From NCBI GenBank assembly GCA_964530215.1, contig CAZHAJ010000100.1, positions 1 through 6,686 on the forward strand: DNA of 6,686 nucleotides, written 5' to 3'. This document shows, one piece after another, positions 1 through 5,113 of this stretch. The notes under the pieces were generated by a model. It did not search any database. It was not told the DNA's origin and saw only the letters and a program-made list of their open reading frames with translations. The translations under genes and the position numbers were made by a program. Source of the stretch: JAAXTT01 sp964530215. Its GTDB lineage: Bacteria > Bacillota > Desulfotomaculia > Desulfotomaculales > Desulfocucumaceae. Numbering within the stretch: the stretch's first letter is position 1; every line of letters begins with the position of its first letter.

Positions 1-1
1 C

Positions 2-529
2 CATGGACCAACCCACGATTTTTCTATTAAACAAGTCTTCGATAGCAGCAAGATAAAGCCATCCTTCATCAGTAGGAATATATGTAATATCCGCTACCCA
101 AACACAATTTGGTCGTGTGACAGTAAAGTTTTGATTAAGTAAATTTTTTGCCACAGGAAAATTATGATTAGAGTTTGTAGTTGCTTTAAATTTTCTCTTG
201 GTTTTAGCAACTATATTCTTTTCCCGCATCAACCTAGCTACCCGATTCTTGCTACAACTAACACCTTGTTTCTTTAAAGCTTCTGTAATCCTTGGACTCC
301 CGTAATTGTTTCGAGATTGTTTATAAACGTTAATAATTTTTGTAAGTAATTTTCTATTTTGTGTTTTTCTCATATTTTCAGGTCTTTTTAACCAGGTATA
401 GAAACCGCTTCGTGATACTTCAAGTACTTGGCACATCTTCTCCACACGGAATTCGAAGCGTAAAGTCTTTATAAATTGATACTTTAATTCCGGTGGTTTA
501 CGAAGAAGTCCCTCGCCTTTTTTAATATT
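2..529 (-). CDS. IS3-family transposase OrfB, N-terminal part, reached by -1 frameshift from OrfA
   Basis: This open frame of 176 codons runs off the left edge and has no stop inside the window. It opens just after a TGA at 530-532 and overlaps the end of orfA, so it is expected to be made as an OrfAB fusion by -1 slippage at 517-523. The first half carries the helical region typical of OrfB (SRSGFYTWLKR, then NNYGSPRI and KNRVARLMRE). The second half enters the integrase core: VWVADITYIPT contains the first catalytic Asp of the DDE triad, and DLFNRKIVGWSM follows. The second Asp and the Glu lie outside the window. The protein catalyses cutting and strand transfer of the element's ends. No internal stop or frameshift is seen, so the copy looks intact as far as visible. 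An ATG lies within the frame (EKMCQVLEV), but a separate start there is not needed. Confidence 0.9.
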
Positions 530-780
530 TCATTTTCCTCTTCTAGATCAGCTACACGTAGCTTTAGTTTCCTAATCTCTTCTTCCTCAGGCCTAAGCTT
601 ACCACTGCCAGGAAATGCATCATCCTTGTACTTTAGGTAATGTCTTAGCCAGCCATATAATGTCTTAACATTAACTCCTAAATCCTTTGCCACAGCACTA
701 ACATTTGAACCATTCTCTACTACCATTCGTACTGCTTCAAGCTTAAACTCTTTATTGTATTGCTTGCCCGTAAAAGCCAT
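484..780 (-). CDS. IS3-family transposase OrfA (helix-turn-helix DNA-binding subunit)
   Basis: This 98-residue protein has the usual OrfA layout. An N-terminal helix-turn-helix spans about residues 10-50 (KEFKLEAVRMV, then VSAVAKDLGVNVKTLYGWL). An acidic and basic coiled coil follows at about 64-88 (EEEIRKLKLRV, LEEENEILKKA) and would mediate dimer contacts. OrfA recognises the element's terminal repeats, and its fusion to OrfB by frameshift yields the active transposase. I chose the ATG at 780 because GGAGG at 789-793 lies 8 bases ahead of it. A GTG at 789 would extend the frame by three residues, but it overlaps the ribosome site itself and is unlikely. After the slip site the zero frame ends with the short tail RDFFVNHRN. 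Confidence 0.93.
   Translation of the reverse strand: MAFTGKQYNKEFKLEAVRMVVENGSNVSAVAKDLGVNVKTLYGWLRHYLKYKDDAFPGSGKLRPEEEEIRKLKLRVADLEEENEILKKARDFFVNHRN
517..523 (-). promoter_or_regulatory. Programmed -1 frameshift site A-AAA-AAG of the IS3 element
   Basis: Read on the minus strand in the orfA frame, the bases are TTA-AAA-AAG, giving the slippery heptamer A-AAA-AAG within the EILKKA codons. The -1 frame continues uninterrupted into OrfB, while the zero frame stops 31 bases after the heptamer. This is the standard IS3-family arrangement. Confidence 0.85.
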
Positions 781-802
781 TGTGGACACCTCCAGCAGTT
801 TT

Positions 803-831
803 ATTTTATCTTAGTTTGGTGTGTCCATCAA
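803..831 (-). promoter_or_regulatory. Candidate sigma-A promoter for the IS transposase
   Basis: On the minus strand TTGATG (831-826) and TAAAAT (808-803) are separated by exactly 17 bases and lie just upstream of the GGAGG of orfA. The -35 matches 4 of 6 and the -10 matches 5 of 6 of the consensus. The -35 box lies inside the terminal inverted repeat, a common position for a weak IS promoter that the transposase could occlude. This call rests on motif matching only. Confidence 0.45.
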
Positions 832-845
832 TTTGGGGTAGGTCA
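821..845 (-). repeat. Terminal inverted repeat (orfA-side end) of the IS3-family element
   Basis: The minus strand reads TGACCTACCCCAAATTGATG followed by GACAC, the outermost 25 bases of the element. The leading TGA and the TGGACAC block fit IS3-group ends. The partner repeat is outside the window, so the exact length of the match cannot be fixed. Confidence 0.7.
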
Positions 846-889
846 CTTTTATTCTGGATTCTGACTTCTGACTCCTGGCTTCTGGATTC
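846..889 (+). repeat. Heptamer repeat element, copy A, truncated by the IS
   Basis: On the plus strand, after CTTTTATT, five head-to-tail 7-bp units fill 854-888: CTGGATT, CTGACTT, CTGACTC, CTGGCTT, CTGGATT. The first 18 bases (846-863) are identical to the minus strand of 1688-1705 in copy B. The array ends 14 bases before the csrA stop codon. The half of the element that in copies B and C carries CAG-type heptamers is missing here, because the IS element begins at 845. The IS therefore appears to have inserted inside an older repeat element. Confidence 0.85.
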
Positions 890-903
890 CAAGTAACTTA
901 TAG

Positions 904-1119
904 CTATTTCCCCAACAACGCCAATGCCTGCTGAACACTGGTCACCGAACCGGTATTTTCTGACTGTATCTGCTGATACAGCTCCAGTCGGAATATCTCG
1001 GTTTCCAGAGGAGCTTCAATACCGATTCTAACAGTGTCTCCCGAAGTTTCTACAACTGTAATTTTGATGTCATTGCCAATCATTATGGACTGACCTTTTT
1101 TTCTTGATAGAACCAGCAT
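904..1119 (-). CDS. csrA: CsrA, global RNA-binding translational regulator
   Basis: CsrA is a small homodimeric protein that binds GGA motifs in mRNA leaders. In Bacillus subtilis it represses translation of flagellin and is antagonised by FliW. The 71-residue sequence begins with the family signature MLVLSRKKGQSIMIG and keeps the RNA-contact residues Leu4, Arg6, Ile42 and Arg44. Asn55, in the IQSEN segment, matches the residue that B. subtilis CsrA needs for FliW binding. A C-terminal tail of about 16 residues (ending QALALLGK) is like the extension in Firmicute CsrA proteins. The ATG directly follows the fliW stop (TAGATG), and its ribosome site GGGAGG at 1129-1134 lies within fliW, so translation is probably coupled. 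The next gene in many Firmicutes is flagellin, but here a repeat array and an IS follow. Confidence 0.97.
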   Translation of the reverse strand: MLVLSRKKGQSIMIGNDIKITVVETSGDTVRIGIEAPLETEIFRLELYQQIQSENTGSVTSVQQALALLGK

Positions 1120-1563
1120 CTAACGCTCCCTCCCTTCTGCTTTCAGAAACATTTTAAGGGGTTCCCTGAGGCTGTAGCGCTGGTCAGTCAGAACCTTTTG
1201 CTTGGCAATGCCTTCACCGGCATTTACAATAATGGGGGCCAGCAGGTTGACTGTGGCGGCTTCCATGCCTTTGCTGGTATTTACCGTGCAAAAAACAGCT
1301 ACGGTGTTTTCATTGCTTATCTTTAGAAGTGCGACGGTTTCCTTATCCAAATCAAACTCATAATCCTGCTTGATTACAAAGGGATTGATTAGCAATAGTC
1401 CCACCTGGGATTCTTCTACACTTTGCAAAAAATAAAAGGGTGAATCCCGGGTTAAAACACTCAGCTTATACCTGGTGTACTCCAATCCCGGCAATCCCCA
1501 TGGAAAGTCCAAGGTAATTTCTTCCACTTGCTGTTTTTCATCCTGCACCTTTTTATCCACCAT
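1120..1563 (-). CDS. fliW: FliW, flagellar assembly factor and CsrA antagonist
   Basis: FliW binds either flagellin or CsrA. When flagellin is exported, freed FliW sequesters CsrA and allows flagellin synthesis, which makes a partner-switch control loop. The 147-residue length is normal for the family. Conserved blocks are visible in order: FPWGLPGLE (20-28), SPFYFLQSV (41-49), NPFVIKQDYEFDL (60-72), and TVNLLAPIIVN (104-114), which includes the hallmark NLLAP, followed by LTDQRYSLREP near the end. The start ATG at 1563 follows an AAGGGGGG stretch a few bases upstream. The N-terminus is somewhat charged and lacks the usual MxIxT opening, but no better start is visible. It abuts csrA, the common Firmicute order. 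A hairpin terminator lies 50 bases upstream, so expression may depend on read-through or on a nearby promoter I cannot identify. Confidence 0.96.
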   Translation of the reverse strand: MVDKKVQDEKQQVEEITLDFPWGLPGLEYTRYKLSVLTRDSPFYFLQSVEESQVGLLLINPFVIKQDYEFDLDKETVALLKISNENTVAVFCTVNTSKGMEAATVNLLAPIIVNAGEGIAKQKVLTDQRYSLREPLKMFLKAEGRER

Positions 1564-1612
1564 GTTCCCCCCTTAAATTTGTAACTGGGTATTAAAATTT
1601 GCTCTATTAGGT

Positions 1613-1634
1613 AAAAAAATGACCTTGCGGTCAT
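1613..1634 (-). terminator. Rho-independent terminator-like hairpin upstream of fliW
   Basis: On the minus strand the bases are ATGACC-GCAA-GGTCAT followed by a run of seven T. The 6-bp stem (arms 1629-1634 and 1619-1624) is perfect, can extend by a G-T pair, and closes on a GNRA-type GCAA tetraloop. The T tract is at 1613-1619 and overlaps the last stem base. The stem is short and only half GC, so termination may be partial. It lies between the FlaG-like gene and fliW, just past the edge of repeat copy B. Confidence 0.6.
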
Positions 1635-1643
1635 CAATTCTGA

Positions 1644-1824
1644 GGTATTCCTTGGGGGACAGAATCCAGAAGTCAGAATCCAGAATCCAGAATCCAGAAT
1701 AAAAGCTTACAACTGGTTGCTGGTTGCTGGTTGCTGGTTGCTGGTTGCTGGTTGCTGATAGCTGTAAGCTGATAGCTGATAGCTGATAGCTGACCCACAA
1801 GGAATACCCATTAGCCTACAGCTG
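1644..1824. repeat. Heptamer repeat element, copy B, bounded by 11-bp inverted repeats
   Basis: Two blocks of 7-bp units are present. The first, at 1656-1697, is six units read on the minus strand (four CTGGATT, one CTGACTT, one CTGTCCC). The second, at 1713-1796, is twelve contiguous units on the plus strand: six CTGGTTG, then CTGATAG, CTGTAAG, three CTGATAG and CTGACCC. The whole is flanked by a perfect inverted pair, GGTATTCCTTG at 1644-1654 and CAAGGAATACC at 1798-1808. The right side ends in CCTACAGCTG (1815-1824), four bases from the stop of the FlaG-like gene. A frame through this region would encode a low-complexity peptide with a 7-residue period; I regard it as non-coding. Confidence 0.88.
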
Positions 1825-1828
1825 CCCT

Positions 1829-2176
1829 TCACGCATACCCATCCAAAGCCTTCCCCTTGGCCTTTTCAAACCTATTAATCCACTCCTCAGCTTCATCCAA
1901 GGTTAAATCATGCTCTGCCCCGGTACGCCTGTCCTTCATCTTTATCTTTGGTTTTTCTCCCCGCTTTACCTGAAAATTCAGTGGCTGGTTATAGGCTTCG
2001 GCAGTTTTCTTCATTCGCTCCACTGCCTTATTTAAATCATATAACTGCTTGCGTAAATTAGGGTCTTCACTTTGCAGCAAAGCCTTCTCTGACGCAGCCT
2101 TATTAACTGCGGGGTCCAAACCCCTGGTTGCTTCCTGATTAATTAGAGCCTGTAATCCCCCAGCCCCTATCTTCAC
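1829..2176 (-). CDS. Small FlaG-like flagellar-cluster protein (function uncertain)
   Basis: This charged soluble protein of about 115 residues has no signal peptide or membrane segment. The middle (LNKAVERMKKTAEAYNQPL) looks helical. It is followed by LNFQVKRGEKPKIKMKDRRT and then a helical tail with EAEEWINRFEKAKGK. This pattern resembles FlaG proteins: a helix ending in an Asn, then an xLxFxV strand, an I-x-V-K-like strand with an xDxxTG turn, and a closing acidic helix. It is a fold-level resemblance only, and I do not claim orthology. The gene sits between flgL and fliW, where Bacillus has the unrelated yviE. I chose the GTG at 2176 because AAGAAGGG ends 6 bases before it; the ATG at 2182 directly abuts that site with no spacing. 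The flgL stop is about 20 bases upstream, so the two are co-transcribed. Confidence 0.6.
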   Translation of the reverse strand: MKIGAGGLQALINQEATRGLDPAVNKAASEKALLQSEDPNLRKQLYDLNKAVERMKKTAEAYNQPLNFQVKRGEKPKIKMKDRRTGAEHDLTLDEAEEWINRFEKAKGKALDGYA

Positions 2177-2196
2177 GGCCATCCCTTCTTATCTGA

Positions 2197-3456
2197 TTAT
2201 TTTAAGTAATTTAGCAGTGATACTCGAAGCATATTGGCACCGGACGCTAAGGATGCCTCAAAAGTAGTCATTTCTTCACTCATCAGAATGGAGAGTTTAT
2301 ACATATCGGCACCTTCCAGTTTGTTCTCCACATCCTTCAGCTTAACCTCAAGATCCATCATTTGATCCCTTAGGGCCTCAAAGTGCCTGGTTCGGGAACC
2401 GATTCCCACCCTTCGCTGCAGAACCTGATCGGTTTTTTGCTGAATTTCATGGATATTTAGGTTTACCCCTTCACGGTCTCCGTTATTTAAATTATCCCTC
2501 AAAGCAAACAGGGCATCAAAAATCCCTTTGTTCAGATCATCCTTTTCGGTATCGGTGGGATCATAAACCACATATTTACCGGACCCCGGGGTTGTCTCGG
2601 CACCGTTGCCAAAAACCCCCAGCTTATTGTCCACCACCACTTTATATGTGTAGATTTCTCCTGGATCATAACCGTTAAAATCCAGCTCCAGACCCGCTAA
2701 ATCTCCGGAAATGATCTTTATCCTGCCGGGAACGGTGGCATCAATACCGTCCTCAGAAATCAACTCCGCTTGGGTTGCACCATCCAGCCTAGTCTGACTG
2801 ATAACGATATCCGGCAGAGTAATCTCAAATATCCCCACTTTACTTAAGTCATCCGGTCTTGAAATAACCACCGGAGTTATAGAGGTGGCAACATCAACCG
2901 GAGTCACCGTAATGCCCGAGGTAATTCCCGGAGCATCTATTCTGTAAGAGTCACCCGTCAGTACCTCCCGGGAGATTCCGTTTAAGTCACCCTGATAAAT
3001 TATCTTGTCTCCGTCTCTGATAAAGGGAGCCTGGTTGTTTTTTGTACCGGCATAAATGTATCTGCCCCCTATACTGGAATTGGCTAGATCCATAACCTGA
3101 TCAATCATCTTATCAATTTGCTCACCCAAAGCTGCCATGTCTTCGGGGGCGTATGAACCGCTGGCACCCTGCACCGCCATTTCCCCAGCTTGATGCAGTA
3201 TATCCCCCAGGGTCTGCATACTACTGTCACTTAAATTTAAATAGCTGAGACCATCTTCAAGATTTCGGTCATATTGTTCAAAATACGAAAGAGTGCTTTT
3301 AATTCCCAGCAATGGACCCAAGTTTCCCGGCTTATCGCTGGGTCTCAGCATGCTTTTACTGGTGGACAGTTGTTCCATAGTTCGAGCAACTCTGCTTAAG
3401 TTGTCCTGAATACTGCGGTTTATATTGGTGGCCATAATTTTATTGGTAATCCGCAT
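2197..3456 (-). CDS. flgL: FlgL, hook-filament junction protein 2 (HAP3)
   Basis: FlgL forms the ring between FlgK and the flagellin filament outside the cell and is exported by the flagellar type III apparatus. The 419 residues start with the flagellin-like N-terminal helix MRITNKIMATNINRSIQDNL, continue through a conserved D1-type region (about 60-140, including LANSSIGGRYIYAGT) and end in the C-terminal helix (about 350-419, closing FEASLASGANMLRVSLLNYL). The middle, about residues 150-310, is a variable beta-rich insert (DFNGYDPGEIYTYKVVVDN) that makes it longer than the roughly 300-residue enteric forms. The ATG at 3456 has AGGTGA six bases upstream. It is 14 bases from flgK, the standard pairing, and lies in the sigma-28 operon. 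No signal peptide is seen, as expected for this export route. Confidence 0.96.
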   Translation of the reverse strand: MRITNKIMATNINRSIQDNLSRVARTMEQLSTSKSMLRPSDKPGNLGPLLGIKSTLSYFEQYDRNLEDGLSYLNLSDSSMQTLGDILHQAGEMAVQGASGSYAPEDMAALGEQIDKMIDQVMDLANSSIGGRYIYAGTKNNQAPFIRDGDKIIYQGDLNGISREVLTGDSYRIDAPGITSGITVTPVDVATSITPVVISRPDDLSKVGIFEITLPDIVISQTRLDGATQAELISEDGIDATVPGRIKIISGDLAGLELDFNGYDPGEIYTYKVVVDNKLGVFGNGAETTPGSGKYVVYDPTDTEKDDLNKGIFDALFALRDNLNNGDREGVNLNIHEIQQKTDQVLQRRVGIGSRTRHFEALRDQMMDLEVKLKDVENKLEGADMYKLSILMSEEMTTFEASLASGANMLRVSLLNYLK

Positions 3457-3470
3457 TACAAGTCACCTGC

Positions 3471-4901
3471 CTATATTTGCTTTATCCTGTTAATAATTTC
3501 ATTCAACAATTCATCCATCATGCTTATAACCCTGGCTGAAGCCTGGAAACCATATTGGAACTGCATCATATTAGCCAGCTCTTCATCAACCGAAACCCCG
3601 GCCACCGATTCCCGCAAATTGGACATTTGATCATATATAACCCGCTGATTTATTGCCATATTCTCAGTGCTGGAGACCAGATTTCCCACTTTGGTAACCA
3701 GCAATGCATAGCCTTGCTCCAAAGTATACCGGACGCTTTCGGGGTCCATATGCTGCTGCCGTATATTTGCTATCGCCCCGGCTTTGGTGCCATCGATAAT
3801 ACCGGGATCATTAAGGATGGAAGGATCCAGCCTAAAGTCTCCCCCCGCCAGCGAACCGGTGAAAAATTCAATTTTTGATGCCGCAGGGGGCTGAGAGTTG
3901 GCTTGTTCTATTTTTGATTTTAAAGTTTCCATCAGATGATTAAGATCGTCCTTAAATCCAATAATGCTCTGCCGGGCCTTTTCCAATCCCAATAGTGCAC
4001 CACCGCGATTGGCATCTGTATTATTGTCGGTAAGATTCAGACTCCAGCCGGAAGCCGTCTCCTGCAACTCCAGCTTACCCTCATTGATTTGCAGAGCAAA
4101 TTGAGTTTCCTGTCTTGGCACTGTAGTAATGGCTGCGTCAAAAAAAGTGATGGACAATTCCCCTGTGGGTCTGCCGTTTTCTGTGGCATTAATTACCTGC
4201 AGAGGACCGTATTGAGACAGCTCATCCAGCAGAAGGTCTCTTTTATCCAGCAGATCATTGGGTTGCTGACCCACCTTATAAACCCTCATTATATCTTGGG
4301 TAAGATTTTGGATCTGGTAAAACAGTTCATTAACCCGGGTAACAGAGTCATTGAGCTGTCCCCCTTCCACCTCAGGGGGTGTTCCCGGCTTTAAAATACT
4401 TTCCTCCACATAGCTCAATTGACCGTATGTATAATTGGTTGCGGATGCAAGCTGGGTTCCTATCTCTGCAACTGCAGCTTTTACCGCAGGATCTTGGGGA
4501 TTGTTGTTAAGATTTTGCCATCCCTTGAAAAATTCCACCATTTGATCCAAAATGCCTGAGGTGGCAGGTTCAGCAAAGCTGGCCTCAACTCTGTTCATCA
4601 CGGATATTTGTGCTTCCCAGTAAAATCTGTCCTTAATAGAGTTCCTCACCTGGGGATCCAGATATTCATCCCTTATCCTATTAATCATACTGGTGTTGAC
4701 TCCGGTGCCAAATTGCCCCGGCTGAACAGAACTGTCAAGAGCCGGTGTTGAGTGCGGCTGACTTGTTTCAAAAACAGCCCCTTGTCTGGTATAACCGGGG
4801 GTGCTGGCATTGGTAAGGTTGTGCCCTGTGACATTCAGCGCCCGCTGATGGGTCTGCACTCCCCTTCTTCCCAACTCTATCCCAAAAAAAGAACCTGCCA
4901 T
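3471..4901 (-). CDS. flgK: FlgK, hook-associated protein 1 (HAP1)
   Basis: FlgK is the first junction protein placed on the finished hook and is required for filament attachment. The 476-residue sequence has the diagnostic rod/hook-family N-terminus, with GIELGRRGVQTHQRALNV and then NLTNASTPGYTRQ at about residues 28-40. It also has the matching C-terminal segment (SVDEELANMMQFQYGFQAS, then ARVISMMDELLNEIINRI) over the last 40 residues. These ends form the D0 coiled coil in the assembled axial structure. The central D1/D2 region includes FFKGWQNLNNNPQDPAVK near residue 125 and NDLLDKRDLLLDELS near 215. It is slightly compact for FlgK proteins, which often exceed 500 residues. The ATG at 4901 follows AGAGGATGA. 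The upstream gap to flgN holds a repeat element instead of the short spacing seen elsewhere in the operon. Confidence 0.97.
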   Translation of the reverse strand: MAGSFFGIELGRRGVQTHQRALNVTGHNLTNASTPGYTRQGAVFETSQPHSTPALDSSVQPGQFGTGVNTSMINRIRDEYLDPQVRNSIKDRFYWEAQISVMNRVEASFAEPATSGILDQMVEFFKGWQNLNNNPQDPAVKAAVAEIGTQLASATNYTYGQLSYVEESILKPGTPPEVEGGQLNDSVTRVNELFYQIQNLTQDIMRVYKVGQQPNDLLDKRDLLLDELSQYGPLQVINATENGRPTGELSITFFDAAITTVPRQETQFALQINEGKLELQETASGWSLNLTDNNTDANRGGALLGLEKARQSIIGFKDDLNHLMETLKSKIEQANSQPPAASKIEFFTGSLAGGDFRLDPSILNDPGIIDGTKAGAIANIRQQHMDPESVRYTLEQGYALLVTKVGNLVSSTENMAINQRVIYDQMSNLRESVAGVSVDEELANMMQFQYGFQASARVISMMDELLNEIINRIKQI

Positions 4902-4933
4902 AAATAATCATCCTCTGCATAATTGTTTAGTAT

Positions 4934-5110
4934 CAGCTAACAGCTATCAGCTATCAGCTATCAGCTGATTTTATGTGTTATGGTTTATTTTTTGAATTCT
5001 GGATTCTGGATTCTGGATTCTGGATTCTGACTTCTGACTTCTGTCTCCCGACCCCCAAGAAATACCCATAAGCTTACAGCTTATAGCCTATAGCATATAG
5101 CTTACAGCTG
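4934..5110. repeat. Heptamer repeat element, copy C, between flgN and flgK
   Basis: Three blocks of 7-bp units occur on the plus strand. At 4934-4968 there are five CAG units (CAGCTAA, three CAGCTAT, CAGCTGA). At 4999-5047 there are seven CTG units (four CTGGATT, two CTGACTT, CTGTCTC). At 5071-5110 there are five AGCNTAY-type units (AGCTTAC, AGCTTAT, AGCCTAT, AGCATAT, AGCTTAC) and then AGCTG. Between the last two blocks CCCCCAAGAAATACCCAT (5052-5069) matches the boundary motif of copy B with one change. An AT-rich spacer fills 4969-4998. The block ends with CTTACAGCTG, three bases from the flgN stop codon. The order of parts equals copy B read on the opposite strand. Confidence 0.88.
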
Positions 5111-5113
5111 CAC

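Larger units (their letters stand above)
1..845 (-). mobile_element. IS3-family insertion sequence, partial (left part outside the window)
   Basis: The sequence shows two overlapping minus-strand reading frames of the orfA/orfB type joined by a -1 slippery heptamer. Upstream of orfA there is an outer end beginning TGACCTACCCCAAATT, read on the minus strand from 845. That end, starting with TGA and containing TGGACAC about 20 bases in, resembles the terminal repeats of the IS3 group. The element enters the window from the left, so its second inverted repeat, the rest of orfB and the far target duplication are not visible. The outer boundary at 845 is set by the terminal motif and by the flanking repeat sequence, which resumes at 846 with the same 18 bases found at another repeat copy. 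Target duplications in this family are usually 3-4 bp, so CTT or CTTT should recur beyond the other end. Confidence 0.9.

Noticed and set aside
1573..1800. A 75-residue open frame with a TTG start between the FlaG-like gene and fliW
   Set aside because: It consists of the heptamer arrays read through, giving a 7-residue periodic, low-complexity peptide, then the terminator hairpin. It has no ribosome site and no recognisable domain.
3555..3878. Plus-strand open frame of 107 codons inside flgK
   Set aside because: It lies wholly antisense to a clear FlgK coding region, has no family resemblance and no ribosome site of note.
4089..4394. Plus-strand open frame of 101 codons inside flgK
   Set aside because: Antisense shadow of the FlgK central region, rich in Cys, His and Gln from reversed codons; no supporting signal.
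846..5110. The heptamer arrays as a CRISPR array
   Set aside because: Units are 7 bp and directly adjacent, without unique spacers or 24-37-bp repeats, and no cas genes are near.
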